DNA of 64,000 nucleotides from CAUZIZ01 sp965218775 (GTDB taxonomy: Bacteria; Acidobacteriota; UBA6911; RPQK01; JAJDTT01). A program made the translations under genes and the position numbers. Shown here one piece after another: positions 52,743-62,784 of the stretch. Where the stretch lies: NCBI GenBank assembly GCA_965218775.1, contig CBDCLS010000005.1, positions 1,922,001-1,986,000 of the forward strand, read 5' to 3'. The notes beneath the pieces were generated by a model. That model was not told the origin of the DNA and searched no databases. It was given only the letters and a program-made list of their open reading frames with translations. Within the stretch, counting starts at the first letter, position 1. Each line of letters opens with the position of its first letter.

Positions 52743-53705
52743 TAGAGAGCCAGGGTGGAACCATTCGGACAGGTTGCGAGGTGAAGCGCGTTCTGGTTGA
52801 GGAGGGCCGGGCAAGCGGCGTCGAGCTGAGCAGCGGAGAGCGGATCCGGAGCCGTCTGGTTACATCCAACGCCGATCCCAAACGCACCTTCTTGCGCCTG
52901 GTCGAACCCCAACATCTGCCGTTGGATTTCCGCACTCGGGTGCAGCGTCTCAAGACCGAGATAGGCTATCTCAAGTTTCATGCTGCCATGAACGAGCTGC
53001 CCGATTTCTCTTCCTATCTCGGTCCAGACTACGATCCGCGCATCACCGCACGCGTCTGGATCTGCCCTTCTGTCGACTACGTCCAGCAGGCCTGGCAGGA
53101 CGCCCGGGAAGGTCGCCCCTCCAACCATCCTATCGTATCCATCCAGATCCCCTCTATCTACGATGCCAGCATCTGCCCTGCCGGAAAGCACGTCCTGTCG
53201 ATCTTCAGCGAGTACGTTCCGATTCAGCTTGCCGAAGGTACTTGGGACAGGCACCGGCAGGAGGTGGGCGAGTCCCTGATCGACACGGTGGCTGCCTATG
53301 CGCCCAACTTCCGAGACGCCATCCAGGATTGGATGCTCTTGACCCCCCTCGACCTGGAGCGCCGAGTCAACCTGACCGACGGCAACATCCACCACCTCGA
53401 CATGACCCCGAGCCAGCTCTTCTCGCGCCGGCCGCTACCCGATTGGGCCGAATACAAGACTCCCATAGAGGATCTATGGCTCTGCGGTGCGGGAACCCAC
53501 CCAGGCGGTGAGGTCTCGGGCGCACCAGGTCACAATGCAGCACACGCGATCCTGAAATCCCTGCCTTAACCGAGTCGGGTGATGAGGCGCTTGAGTACCC
53601 CAATGGAAGGCGAGAGATCAGTGGCTGATGCGCAAATCGCTTCGGGGTCTCGACTACGCTGTGAGCTTACTCTATCTTTCAAAGTACCGGAGAACGCCCC
53701 CAACC

Positions 53706-56700
53706 ATGCCTGTAACAACGCTCCCTTCCTGGGTTCCTCGCCTCCCAGGGGGAACTCTCTTCTTCTTGGTGGCGGCATCGATACTGATTCAGGGCTGCCA
53801 GGAGGTTCCGGAGAACGGTCTCAACAACACCGACCTCGAGTTCGCGCTGCCGCTGGATTTGCAGCTGGATACGATTGCCTCCGAACCCGAAGTGAGCCAA
53901 CCCTTGTATCTGACCTTCGACGAGCGGGGCCGGATCTGGGTAGTTCAGTACCTCCAGTATCCTTTTCCCGAGGGTCTGAAAGTGGTGGACCACGACCGAT
54001 ACTGGCGAATCCAATACGAGGGTTTCCCACCACCCCCGCCCCCCCACGGTGCCCGAGGTCGCGATCGCATTACCATTCTGGAGGACCAGGACGGTGACGG
54101 CAGCTTTGAAACGCAGAAAGACTTCCTGGACGGTCTGAACATCTGCAGCGCCGCCCTGCCGGGTCACGGCGGGGTCTGGGTCCTGAATCCGCCCTACCTT
54201 CTCTTCTACCCGGATGCAGACCGCGACGATGTTCCAGACGGTCCGCCCATCGTCCATCTGGAGGGCTTCGGCCTGGAAGACCTCCACTCGGTCTCCAACA
54301 GTCTGCTCTGGGGACCGGACGGCTGGCTCTACGGATGCCAGGGCAGCACCACCACGGCTACCATCCGGCGCCCTGGCCGAGACTCCGAAGGCTTTCACTT
54401 CAAAGGACAGGCCATTTGGCGCTACCACCCTCAAAAAGAGGTCTTCGAGCTGTTCGCCGAAGGTGGCTACAACAACTTTGGAATCGCCATGGATGCCAAG
54501 GGACGTATGTACACCGGCACCAATGGGGGCCTCATCGGAGTCCACTACGTTCAAGGAGGCTACTACCGGAAGAGCTGGGCCAAGCACGGTGCGCTTACCA
54601 ACCCCTATGCCTTCGGGTTCTTCCCGGCCATGGAGGACCACAGCAGCAAGGCAAAGATCTCACAGGCCATGCTCTTCTACGAGGGAGGCCAGCTGCCCAG
54701 CACTTATCAGGGAACTCTGATCGCCGCTCGGGTCCTTCGAAGACGCTTGGATGTCTGTGACCTGGAGACGCGGGGCTCTACCTACGCCGCCAGGGAGCGA
54801 GAGCCCATCCTGAGAAGCCCTGACATCCACTTCCGACCGGTGGATCTCAAAGCCGGTCCGGACGGCTCCATCTACATCGCCGACTGGTACGACAGCAATG
54901 TCACCTGGAACGTCTCAGCCGACGCAGATCAGACTGACCGGGCGACCGGAAGAATCTACCGGCTCAGTCGTGCCGGTGCCTCTCCTGCGAGACCCTTCGA
55001 CCTGGCTCGCCTCTCGGGCCAGGATTTGGTAGATCTGCTGGATACAGACAACAAGTGGTATCGACAGATGGCCCAGCGAATCCTGCGCGAGCGGAGGGAC
55101 GCTTCGCTGATCCCCCAGCTCACGGAATCCCTCGCCAGGAACCAGGGACAGCTCGCCCTGGAAACCCTCTGGGCGCTACACGGCAGCGGTGGCTTCACCC
55201 TGGAGCTCGCTTTGGACCAGCTCCGCCACCCCGATCCCTTTGTCCGACTCTGGACCATCCGGCTCCTCGGAGATGAGGGTAGCGTTACGCCTGCGATTGT
55301 CCAGCAGCTGAAGAAATTGGCTCTTACCGAGACGAACCCACAGGTGCGCAGCCAACTCGCGTCCTCGGTCAGGCGACTTCCGGCTGGAGACACCCTCCCA
55401 ATCCTGGACTCGCTCCTGGAAGGCTCCCAGGACCTTTCCGATCCCCACATTCCCCTGCTCATTTGGTGGGCGTTCGAAGCCAAGCTTCGCGAGGATCCCC
55501 CCATCGTTCAACCCTGGATCCAAGCGAGGATCTCGTCTGGCTTGCCGCTGCTGGACCAGGTGATCCTTCCTCGCCTGGGACGCCGATTCTCGGTTGATCG
55601 CAGTCACAAAGATCTCCTCGTCTGCCTTCGCCTTCTGGAGCTGGCCACCTCGGACGTACAGATTCGGGCCCTGGCCCAGGGGATAGCGGAGGGTCTAGGA
55701 GGAGCTCCGCTTCCCAACTGCCCTACCGAGCTGCTCCGGAAGGTAGAAACCCTGATCGGCAAGATGCCTTCGGACGCCTCAGTCCTGAGCTTGGCGATCC
55801 GCCTGGGCAGTGTCCCCGGTGTGTCCCGGGCCCTAGAGAAACTCAGGGATCCCTCCACCTCAGAGGATTCCCGGATCACCCTGATGAACACACTGGCTGA
55901 TTGTCGAAAAAGGGAAAGCCTGGACCTCCTCCTGGAAGCTTTCAGCAGGGGAGATTCCCCACGGATCCGCTCCGAGGCCCTGATCGCTCTGCAGCACTTC
56001 CAGGAAGATCGCATCGCTCACACCCTACTCCGGACCTACCCCGAGACCGGGGCGGAGATTCGCCCGAAGATTCTTCTTCTGCTGGCTTCGCGAGCCTCCT
56101 GGGCCAAGATGCTGCTGGACCATGCCCAGTTGGACCGGATTCCATCGGAGGACATTTCGCGAGGGCTGCTAGCCAAGATCGAGGGACTGGCGGATGAGAA
56201 ACTGAGCAAGACACTGTTTCAAGGTTGGGGGACGATCCGCCAGAGTCCAGAACAGAAGCTGGCCGAGATGTCTGCAGTGAACTCCATGCTGGGGCGGGGC
56301 CAGGCTTCCGCCCAGGGAGGCTCCCCGATCTTTCGTGAGAACTGCGCCAGCTGTCACGTCTTTCAGGGAAATGGGACCGAGGTAGGGCCCAATCTAAGTG
56401 GCGTGGACCGTAGCGATCGGCGGGCCCTGATGGAGGCGATCATCGACCCCAGCAGCTCTGTTCTTCCCGATTTCATGGGCTTCGCCCTGACCGTCGATCG
56501 CGTTGGTAACGGGGTGGATCCCCAGCTTCTGGAGGGCTTCGTGCTAGAGGAAAATGACCGCCGCACCACGATCGTCGACTCCTCCGGAAACCAACTGACC
56601 GTGCCCACCCAATCGGTCCTACAAAGGGAGATCATGCAGGAGTCCATCATGCCCGATGGACTCTTACACAACCTGAAAGAACAGGAGGTCCGGGACCTCT

Positions 56701-56726
56701 TCGCCTATCTCCAGAGCGACGAATGA
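53706..56726 (+). CDS. PVC-type lipoprotein: propeller, HEAT-like region and C-terminal heme domain
   Basis: A 1006-residue exported lipoprotein (lipobox ILIQGC near residue 27). Residues 45-425 form a membrane-bound dehydrogenase-type beta-propeller (LYLTFDERGRIWVVQYLQYP; SLLWGPDGWLYGCQG; DLKAGPDGSIYIADWYDSNV). Residues 440-860 are HEAT-like helical repeats (LVDLLDTDNKWYRQMAQRIL; ALIALQHF). The C-terminus is a Planctomycete-type c-cytochrome with CASCH (ENCASCHVFQGNGTEVGPNL). Such three-part proteins are common in PVC bacteria and some Acidobacteriota and are thought to oxidise sugars or link to electron transfer. ATG 53706 starts the signal; the frame upstream is open but without one. Confidence 0.87.
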   Translation: MPVTTLPSWVPRLPGGTLFFLVAASILIQGCQEVPENGLNNTDLEFALPLDLQLDTIASEPEVSQPLYLTFDERGRIWVVQYLQYPFPEGLKVVDHDRYWRIQYEGFPPPPPPHGARGRDRITILEDQDGDGSFETQKDFLDGLNICSAALPGHGGVWVLNPPYLLFYPDADRDDVPDGPPIVHLEGFGLEDLHSVSNSLLWGPDGWLYGCQGSTTTATIRRPGRDSEGFHFKGQAIWRYHPQKEVFELFAEGGYNNFGIAMDAKGRMYTGTNGGLIGVHYVQGGYYRKSWAKHGALTNPYAFGFFPAMEDHSSKAKISQAMLFYEGGQLPSTYQGTLIAARVLRRRLDVCDLETRGSTYAAREREPILRSPDIHFRPVDLKAGPDGSIYIADWYDSNVTWNVSADADQTDRATGRIYRLSRAGASPARPFDLARLSGQDLVDLLDTDNKWYRQMAQRILRERRDASLIPQLTESLARNQGQLALETLWALHGSGGFTLELALDQLRHPDPFVRLWTIRLLGDEGSVTPAIVQQLKKLALTETNPQVRSQLASSVRRLPAGDTLPILDSLLEGSQDLSDPHIPLLIWWAFEAKLREDPPIVQPWIQARISSGLPLLDQVILPRLGRRFSVDRSHKDLLVCLRLLELATSDVQIRALAQGIAEGLGGAPLPNCPTELLRKVETLIGKMPSDASVLSLAIRLGSVPGVSRALEKLRDPSTSEDSRITLMNTLADCRKRESLDLLLEAFSRGDSPRIRSEALIALQHFQEDRIAHTLLRTYPETGAEIRPKILLLLASRASWAKMLLDHAQLDRIPSEDISRGLLAKIEGLADEKLSKTLFQGWGTIRQSPEQKLAEMSAVNSMLGRGQASAQGGSPIFRENCASCHVFQGNGTEVGPNLSGVDRSDRRALMEAIIDPSSSVLPDFMGFALTVDRVGNGVDPQLLEGFVLEENDRRTTIVDSSGNQLTVPTQSVLQREIMQESIMPDGLLHNLKEQEVRDLFAYLQSDE

Positions 56727-56786
56727 GCGTCGATTCTTCGACGGATCTGCGCACCCCGAACCAAGGCAGCGAAACAAGATGATGCC

Positions 56787-56965
56787 GGGCAAACGGGTCA
56801 AGTTTGCGAAGAAGCTTCCCTTGCCTTTGCCCGTGCCCTCGCCCTTGCCCGTCAGTATCCCCACAATCGTCGCGGCTGGCTAAGAAAGATGAAGTCGGGC
56901 ACGGGCACGGGCAAGGGCAAGGGCAAGGGTAGGAGGAGGACTCAACACCGCTAAACAGGTACGCT
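56787..56965. repeat. Hexamer-repeat palindrome, copy at 56.8 kb
   Basis: Left arm (56814-56851, CTTCCCTTGCCTTTGCCCGT and on) pairs with the right arm (56897-56929, GGGCACGGGCACGGGCAAGG and on). The loop holds CAATCGTC and GAAAGATGAAGTC, as in the related copies. The outer motif GCTAAACAGGTACGCT (56950-56965) matches the 50.1-kb element. The rest of 56727-57085 shows no gene. Confidence 0.8.
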
Positions 56966-57085
56966 TGAGTATCGAGGGGCGATCTGTTCCCATAGTCTAG
57001 CCGGGGAGCTGACAGGAATCGCCCCTTGGATCGCCTGGTACGAATGCTGAAGATATAGTCCGTTTAAGCGGTTCCAGACCGCCTT

Positions 57086-58879
57086 ATGCTCGACATTATC
57101 ATCGTCTGCCTGATCATTGTCGCCGCAATGGTGCTATTCGTCTCGGAGAAGCTCCGGGTTGACATGGTCGCCATTCTGATCATGACCGCTTTGATCATCA
57201 TCGGACTTTTCCGGCCGGGCTTCATGACCGTTCAGGAGGGGATTTCAGGTTTCAGCAACAAGGCCACCATTACCATTGCCACGATGTTCATTCTGGGCAG
57301 TGGATTGGTGAAGACTGGAGCCATCAACCTGATCAGCCAGAAACTCATTCAGATGGGTCGTGGCAGTGAAACTCGATTGTTCCTGCTGCTCCTGATTACG
57401 GCCGGGGTTGCCTCAGCCTTCATCAACAATGCTGCTGCGGTGGCCGTCTTCATTCCTGTCGCCCTCTCGGTGTGTCATCAGCATGGCACCAGTCCCTCAC
57501 GTCTGCTCCTCCCTTTGTCCTTTGTCTCGATTGCGGGAGGTACCTGCACCTTGATTGGGACATCCACCAATATCCTGGTGAGTTCCATGTCGGCAGACCA
57601 TGGCGCCAGGGAATTCGGGATGTTCGAGTTGACCAAGCTCGGGATCGTGTTCCTGGTTGTTGGACTCCTCTACCTCACCCTTGTGGCAAGAAAGATACTC
57701 CCTGATCGCGGCGCCACCGACAACTTAACGGGAAAGTATGAGGTTGGCCGCTACTTCACTCTTCTGGTGGTGGAAAAGAAGTCCTCTTTGGTTCAACGAA
57801 CTCCGGCTGAATCGAGACTGAGTGAAAGATACGATGTCACAATTCTGGAGATCGTTCGAGGCAAAGAGCGTATCTGGTCAGGTTTTCGGGACGCGAAACT
57901 ACACGAGGGCGACGAACTGTTGGTCCGTGGATCCATCCACAGCATCATGGAAATGAAGGCGCTAGAGGGTCTTTCCATCAGATCCCAGGTGAAATATGCC
58001 GATCGGGACCTGATGACGGAGGAGGTGATGCTGGCCGAAGTCATGGTCTCTCCCGGTTCATCGCTGATTGGAACAACTTTGCGGGAAGCGAATTTCAGAC
58101 ATCACTACGGAGTCTTCGCGCTAGCCATCCAGAAACACGGCGAGACCATCAGGGAGCGAGTGGGGAACATAAGGCTGGATACCGGCGACATGCTTCTTCT
58201 ACAGGGAAGACGCGAGTACATGCGAGAACTCAACAATGACCGAGACTTCCTGATGCTGCAGGAAGTCGAGGCACCGACGGTCCGCAGGGAGAAGGCACCC
58301 TACGCTCTGGCGGTCATCGCCCTGGTGGTGGTTCTAGCAGCCTTCAAGATCATGCCGATCCTGGTTGCCGCCATCCTGGGATGTATCCTGATGGGACTCT
58401 TCGGGTGCATCAAGCTGCAGGAAGCCTACGAATCCATCGACTGGTTCGTGATCTTTCTGTTGGCCGGGGTGATTCCGCTGGGGGTGGCGATGGAAAACAC
58501 CGGGACCGCCACCGTTATCGCGAGCGGCATTCTAAAGCTGACGGAGAACCTGGGCCCAACGGCAATTGTCTCCGTTTTCTATTTACTGTCCACCGTTTTC
58601 GCTTCGATCATGTCCCACAACGCCGCGGCAATTCTGCTGGTGCCGATCGGGATCGCCTTCGCGCAGAATCTGGGGCTCAACCCAATGCCCATCCTGATGG
58701 CCATAACCTTTGCCGCCTCCTCGGCCCTGAGCACGCCTTTTGGCTACCACACCAATCTGATGGTCTACGGTCCGGGCAACTACAGGTTCTCGGACTTCGT
58801 CAAGGTGGGCGTCCCCCTCAACATTCTACTTTGGATCATCGCCTCGCTTCTCATCCCCGTCTTTTGGCCCCTGTACTGA
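57086..58879 (+). CDS. SLC13-family (DASS-type) permease with two RCK C-terminal domains
   Basis: A 597-residue inner-membrane transporter. Transmembrane helices cover 1-200 and 405-597; between them lie two TrkA-C (RCK_C) domains (about 215-300 and 310-395; ERYDVTILEIVRGKERIWSG; GDMLLLQGRREYMRELNNDR). Motifs SAFINNAAAVAVFIPVALS and GGTCTLIGTSTNILVS in the first half, and SIMSHNAAAILLVPIGIAFA with FGYHTNLMVYGPGNY in the second, mark the paired re-entrant SNT-type substrate sites. Family members carry sulfate, di- or tricarboxylates; the substrate here is not evident. Stands alone on the plus strand. Confidence 0.87.
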   Translation: MLDIIIVCLIIVAAMVLFVSEKLRVDMVAILIMTALIIIGLFRPGFMTVQEGISGFSNKATITIATMFILGSGLVKTGAINLISQKLIQMGRGSETRLFLLLLITAGVASAFINNAAAVAVFIPVALSVCHQHGTSPSRLLLPLSFVSIAGGTCTLIGTSTNILVSSMSADHGAREFGMFELTKLGIVFLVVGLLYLTLVARKILPDRGATDNLTGKYEVGRYFTLLVVEKKSSLVQRTPAESRLSERYDVTILEIVRGKERIWSGFRDAKLHEGDELLVRGSIHSIMEMKALEGLSIRSQVKYADRDLMTEEVMLAEVMVSPGSSLIGTTLREANFRHHYGVFALAIQKHGETIRERVGNIRLDTGDMLLLQGRREYMRELNNDRDFLMLQEVEAPTVRREKAPYALAVIALVVVLAAFKIMPILVAAILGCILMGLFGCIKLQEAYESIDWFVIFLLAGVIPLGVAMENTGTATVIASGILKLTENLGPTAIVSVFYLLSTVFASIMSHNAAAILLVPIGIAFAQNLGLNPMPILMAITFAASSALSTPFGYHTNLMVYGPGNYRFSDFVKVGVPLNILLWIIASLLIPVFWPLY

Positions 58880-59066
58880 GCACCTAGCCAAAGACGCTGG
58901 CTCGAGCGCCTTTCGGCAATCAGGATAGAGTGCGCCTGTGGAGGCGTTTCTGCCTGTCGAGTCCTGGAAATTCGGCTGCTGACTTGGAACCGGACGGATG
59001 GGATCTTAAATAGTAGGGGTCGCGCAAGAATCGTTTCAAGACAGAAGGGATCGAAGGAGGGGGTCC

Positions 59067-60032
59067 ATGATACGCAGAGAACGAGTTGTAAAGCGGAAAG
59101 TCACCAACTTCCTGCAGTCGGCTTTGTTGATTACAAGCATGCTGGGATTGCTGGCAGCCATGGGATGGTCTCTCGCCGGCAACGATGGACTGCTGTGGCT
59201 GATGCTGCTGGGATCGCTCTTTCTCGTCCTCGGTCCAAAGATCTCACCCAGACTAGTGCTTCGCCTCCATCACGCCCGCCCGCTCTCGCCCTATGAAGCC
59301 CCCGGCCTGTTCCGCATCCTGAGAGCTCTGGCGGAGCGAGCGCAACTGTCTGGACTGCCAAACCTGTACTACGTACCCAGCCGAGTCGTCAATGCATTCG
59401 CTGTGGGCGGACGCAACGATGCGGCCCTGGGCCTAACCGATGGCCTCCTACGGACACTCAATCAGGAGGAACTAACAGGTGTTCTCGCGCATGAAGTCAG
59501 CCACATCCGTAACAGCGACCTCTGGGTAATGGGGCTCGCCGACGGGGTCAGCCGGGTTACGGGGACTCTGTCCTGGATCGGACAGCTGATGCTTCTGTTC
59601 AATCTGCCGATGCTGATGCTAGATGCGTATCAATTCCCCTGGCTGCTGGTTGTGCTCTTGATCAGTGCGCCGACGGCCAGCGCGCTCCTGCAACTGGCAC
59701 TCTCTCGAACCCGCGAGTTTGAAGCCGACCTCGACGCCGCCCGCTTGACAGGCAATCCACGCGGTTTGGCGAAAGCACTGGCCAAGATGGAGAACATCCG
59801 GAGGGGATGGCTGCAGCGGATCTTCCCGGTTGGGCGCCGGGTACCGTCCCTGTCCCTATTTCACACACACCCCGAGACCGAGGAGCGAATTCGGCGTCTG
59901 CTGGAACTGGAGGCAACTCCTCAACTCCAGCTTCCCAGGAGAGAGCATAATCCGCACTATCTTGACGCGGGAATGCTGCGAGCAATTCCCGCTCGTGTAT
60001 CCCCATGGCGAATCAGTGCGCTCTCCTATTAG
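59067..60032 (+). CDS. M48-family zinc metalloprotease (HtpX-like)
   Basis: A 321-residue membrane protease. GGAGG lies eight bases before ATG 59067. Hydrophobic segments at residues 15-60 and about 165-215 bracket the zinc motif HEVSH (GVLAHEVSHIRNSDLWV, near 145-160); the third ligand is the Glu in RTREFEADLDAARLTG (near 215). HTHPETEERIRRLLELE is the family's C-terminal signature. Known relatives degrade misfolded membrane proteins. A 40-bp gap precedes the next gene. Confidence 0.88.
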   Translation: MIRRERVVKRKVTNFLQSALLITSMLGLLAAMGWSLAGNDGLLWLMLLGSLFLVLGPKISPRLVLRLHHARPLSPYEAPGLFRILRALAERAQLSGLPNLYYVPSRVVNAFAVGGRNDAALGLTDGLLRTLNQEELTGVLAHEVSHIRNSDLWVMGLADGVSRVTGTLSWIGQLMLLFNLPMLMLDAYQFPWLLVVLLISAPTASALLQLALSRTREFEADLDAARLTGNPRGLAKALAKMENIRRGWLQRIFPVGRRVPSLSLFHTHPETEERIRRLLELEATPQLQLPRREHNPHYLDAGMLRAIPARVSPWRISALSY

Positions 60033-60071
60033 CCCTGTATTTCTCATGACCAACCCTAGCGGAGGCACTCC

Positions 60072-61100
60072 ATGTCCATGACAGAACCACTTGGTACCCC
60101 AAGCGAGCAGGAATTGGCTAAGAGCCTGGAGAGAGGGTGCCAATGGATTATATCCATGATGGATGAACGGGGTAGCATCCAGTCTTCGGACCAGGCGGCT
60201 CTGTATTACAAAGTTCCAGCCAGCCTTGCCATCAACGGGGCGTTCGGGTCGGCGTTCTCCTGCCTGAACTGGATCGCCTCCCGATTCCTGGGAGAGCGTG
60301 GCCAGCTGGAGATTCCACCAGAGCAAGAAGCGTCCCGATGGACTAATACCTACGATCGTGGCTGGCTGGTCTGGGGTGCCGAAATGTGCGGCCGATATGA
60401 TCTCGCCTTCCCGCTCGCCCAAGACATCCTCACCTATCAGAATCCTCGCACAGGCGGGTTTCGGGATACCAAGGCGGCGCTCAACAGCGGTGGTGGCGTC
60501 GAGCATGCGATGACCGCTGGATTTGCAGGTCTCGGCCTGCTGGCCACTGGGCACCTCGCTGCAGCAAGGCGGACGGCGGATTTTCTGATCGACTTGTTGG
60601 AGATTCAGCCTGACCCTGGAAGCGGGATCTATCTGGCCCTCGACTACAAGTCAGATGGGACCCGTCGGCTGCTACTGCAACAGACCAGTAGGGACTACGT
60701 GGACCGGAGTGGCAGCAAACAGCGCCCCGCTCGTCTGGGACCGGTTCAGGTGCTCCTGGTCAGACTTTACCGCCTGACCAAGGAGGAGAAGTACCTCGAG
60801 ACGGCCAGACGCTACACGGACGTTATCTTGACGGGTGCCGAAGGGATCTACAGTTGCGTTGAGGCCCACAAGTATCTCTGGGGCCTGACGGAGTTGTACG
60901 AGGTGGCACCCGACGAACCCTGTCGAGTGGCGGCACGGCAAATTGCCTGCTACATCCTCCAACGCCAGCAACCCGACGGACAGTGGTGGGGTGATGCGGT
61001 GGGAGGAGAAAGCAACGACCAATCACTGGAGCTGCGCCTGAACACCACCTGCAATGCCCTCGTAGGATTGGCTTACTACCGGTATTGGAGAGGGCGCTGA
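60072..61100 (+). CDS. Alpha/alpha-barrel protein of unknown function
   Basis: A 342-residue, signal-free protein; GGAGG lies seven bases before ATG 60072. It consists of amphipathic helical pairs with Gly-Tyr/Trp turns (WTNTYDRGWLVWGAEMCGRY near 95; QNPRTGGFRDTKAAL near 130; LYRLTKEEKYLETARRYTDV near 240; LQRQQPDGQWWGDAVGG near 300). QQxPDGxW-type repeats are those of prenyltransferase/squalene-cyclase-like and glycoside-hydrolase-88-like barrels, but no catalytic DxDD or equivalent is seen. Probably a glycan- or isoprenoid-related barrel; I do not recognise the family. It may be cotranscribed with the M48 gene. Confidence 0.7.
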   Translation: MSMTEPLGTPSEQELAKSLERGCQWIISMMDERGSIQSSDQAALYYKVPASLAINGAFGSAFSCLNWIASRFLGERGQLEIPPEQEASRWTNTYDRGWLVWGAEMCGRYDLAFPLAQDILTYQNPRTGGFRDTKAALNSGGGVEHAMTAGFAGLGLLATGHLAAARRTADFLIDLLEIQPDPGSGIYLALDYKSDGTRRLLLQQTSRDYVDRSGSKQRPARLGPVQVLLVRLYRLTKEEKYLETARRYTDVILTGAEGIYSCVEAHKYLWGLTELYEVAPDEPCRVAARQIACYILQRQQPDGQWWGDAVGGESNDQSLELRLNTTCNALVGLAYYRYWRGR

Positions 61101-61130
61101 TCTTCAGACATGAGTTCGATGCTGGCCGAG

Positions 61131-61538
61131 CTAAAGCCAGGGTCGAAGAGCCTTGGTGCGATAGACCAGCTGCAACAGGTTACCCTCCGGATCAGGGAAA
61201 AATACCAGTTTGGTCCCATCGGGCAGCTCCCGCTCCGTGCCGAGATCCAGTCCCTTTTCCCGAAGGGACTGACAAGACGCTTCGAAGTCCTCGACTAGAA
61301 ACGCCAGGTGCCGAATGCCCGCGTCGTCGGGGGCCTTCTTGGAGCGGGATTTCTGGTTGGAAGGGAGGATCTCGAGTAGGGCTCCCCCGGGCAAGCCCAG
61401 AAAATGGTAGGTGAGCTGATTGCCGTCGAGAACCAGGTCCCCCTTTGTGATCAACTCGAAACCCAGCGTGGTGCAGTACCAGTCAACCAAAGCTTCCGGG
61501 TCGTCTGCGATAATCGCCGCATGTTCTAGAGCCTTCAT
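61131..61538 (-). CDS. VOC-superfamily (glyoxalase-like) protein
   Basis: A 135-residue protein with the paired beta-alpha-beta-beta-beta units of the vicinal oxygen chelate fold. HAAIIADDPEALVDWYCTTL (residues 6-25) gives the first metal His, LLEIL near 55 the first Glu, GIRHLAFLVEDFEASCQSLR (near 73) the second His, and PEGNLLQLVYR (near 117) the second Glu. GGAGG sits nine bases before ATG 61538. Substrate unknown (dioxygenase, glyoxalase or resistance type). Confidence 0.85.
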   Translation of the reverse strand: MKALEHAAIIADDPEALVDWYCTTLGFELITKGDLVLDGNQLTYHFLGLPGGALLEILPSNQKSRSKKAPDDAGIRHLAFLVEDFEASCQSLREKGLDLGTERELPDGTKLVFFPDPEGNLLQLVYRTKALRPWL

Positions 61539-61749
61539 GGGTATACCTCCGGGAAACGGGTCCTCGATTGCAAATGCTCGTCTGCCCGCGAATTAACGTT
61601 TCTCTGAACAACCAACCATAGACTCTACCACCTGATTGGACCAAACGGAAAAGCCACATTCAGTCGAGATTCTTCGAAGACAGTGCGTTGGCTTGACCTC
61701 GGGCCCGAATGGCTCGCACATCCACTCCCGATTCAAGCGTTGCAGTCCG

Positions 61750-62484
61750 CTAGCGCCGCCGGGAGGTGCGACCTAACCGCTGACTCTTGCCGCTTCGCTT
61801 GACCAGCATTCGATAGGCAATACGCTTGATCTGTCGGGAACCTTCGATCTCTTCGCTGGTCTCCGGATGGACACCGTAGACGTAGAACTCAAGGTCCAAC
61901 TCCATCAACCTCTGCTGTTCCGAGGGTTGCCAGTGAACTGACACAGGCGCATAGAAGGCGACGACGTTCACCCCGCCCTGCTCCAAAATCGAGGCCTCTC
62001 TACTTTCGTTGACCGGCCCAAACGCCGTGTCCTGCTCGACTATGTAGTTTTGCGACCAGTTGATCTGAAAGGGCGCAAACCCCGCGGCTTCACCCAAATC
62101 TGGAGCCGCAAGCTCCTCGATGCCGGTCGCAAATCTCAGAACCAGATCTTTCGACTGGAGAGCAATCGGGAAGTTCCTTTCATTGGTGAAAGTGCACTCC
62201 CCCTGAATCAGTAGATAGTGCCGCGCATCCGGCTCGGACCCCGATCGCCCGGCCGGTCGATCCAGGCGCTTGGGCTCAAAGACGTCCATCTTCACGGCGA
62301 GGTCGGTTCTCTTTTGGGCCTTCCGCAAGAGTTCCTGGTGCGACTCCCTGGGGAAGATCGAAACGTTCCACTCGAACAGGGTCCAGAGAGCCGCTCCCAA
62401 CAGAGCAACGATCTTGGCCAGGTTATAGCAACCAGCAGTCCACTCTCCGAATCTTGCAGCCCTCTCCCCATTATTCGGCTCCAT
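61750..62484 (-). CDS. Membrane-anchored protein of unknown function
   Basis: A 244-residue protein. ATG 62484 (MEPNNGERAARFGEWTAG) is preceded by GGAGG; an in-frame codon at 62550 lacks a site. One transmembrane helix lies at about residues 24-42 (IVALLGAALWTLFEW). The following soluble part (RHYLLIQGECTFTNERNFPI; FYAPVSVHWQPSEQQRL) is probably a beta-sandwich; the C-terminus is Arg-rich (KSQRLGRTSRRR). No known family is recognised. Confidence 0.6.
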   Translation of the reverse strand: MEPNNGERAARFGEWTAGCYNLAKIVALLGAALWTLFEWNVSIFPRESHQELLRKAQKRTDLAVKMDVFEPKRLDRPAGRSGSEPDARHYLLIQGECTFTNERNFPIALQSKDLVLRFATGIEELAAPDLGEAAGFAPFQINWSQNYIVEQDTAFGPVNESREASILEQGGVNVVAFYAPVSVHWQPSEQQRLMELDLEFYVYGVHPETSEEIEGSRQIKRIAYRMLVKRSGKSQRLGRTSRRR

Positions 62485-62611
62485 TGATAGCCTCCGGATC
62501 TGATGAGCTGCTGAACCAGGACAACTTTGCAGATCGTACCAAAACCGCATGACTTCATCGACGTTGTCGGTGACGGAGGGGTCTTGATTGACTGGTTACA
62601 GCTAAGCTGAA

Positions 62612-62784
62612 ACTTGATAGGTGTTGCCTTCACTTCGGCGTTCGCATGTTCGGTGTTCTGCGGTTTGTGATTTAGCCTTTTTCCTTGCTCAGGAGAAGGC
62701 AACCGCTGGAACCCCTGAACCGCAGAATATCGAACAAGCGAATTTCGAAGGCCGGAAGAAGAAGAAGAAGACGACGGCGAGATC
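62612..62784. repeat. Dispersed palindromic repeat, copy B
   Basis: Inverted copy of the repeat at 3437-3602, running from GGTGTTGCCTTCACTTCGGC to the GACGGCGAGATC end. The hairpin arms TTCGGCGTTCGCATGTTCGG and the complementary CGAACAAGCGAATTTCGAAG are kept. A (GAA)n expansion (62755-62770) distinguishes it from copy A. Confidence 0.8.

Larger units (their letters stand above)
50769..53569 (+). pseudogene. FAD-dependent oxidoreductase (phytoene-desaturase-like) split by IS630
   Basis: The N-terminal part shows the dinucleotide fold CDVVIIGAGHNGLVAAGYLA then GLDVQVVEARSIVGGACATE. It is cut after SITRAMASYL by an IS630 element (51513-52742). The C-terminal part continues ESQGGTIRTGCEVKRVLVEE and ends IEDLWLCGAGTHPGGEVSGA, the FAD-binding end typical of PYROXD2/CrtI-like oxidoreductases. 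Removing the IS and one TA restores a single frame of 522 residues (1569 bases). ATG 50796 is an alternative start. As it stands, only a 251-residue N-terminal piece fused to IS-derived residues could be made. Confidence 0.9.

Noticed and set aside
53679..54641. 320-codon minus-strand frame under the PVC-type lipoprotein
   Set aside because: Shadow of a well-supported gene with GC-rich third positions.
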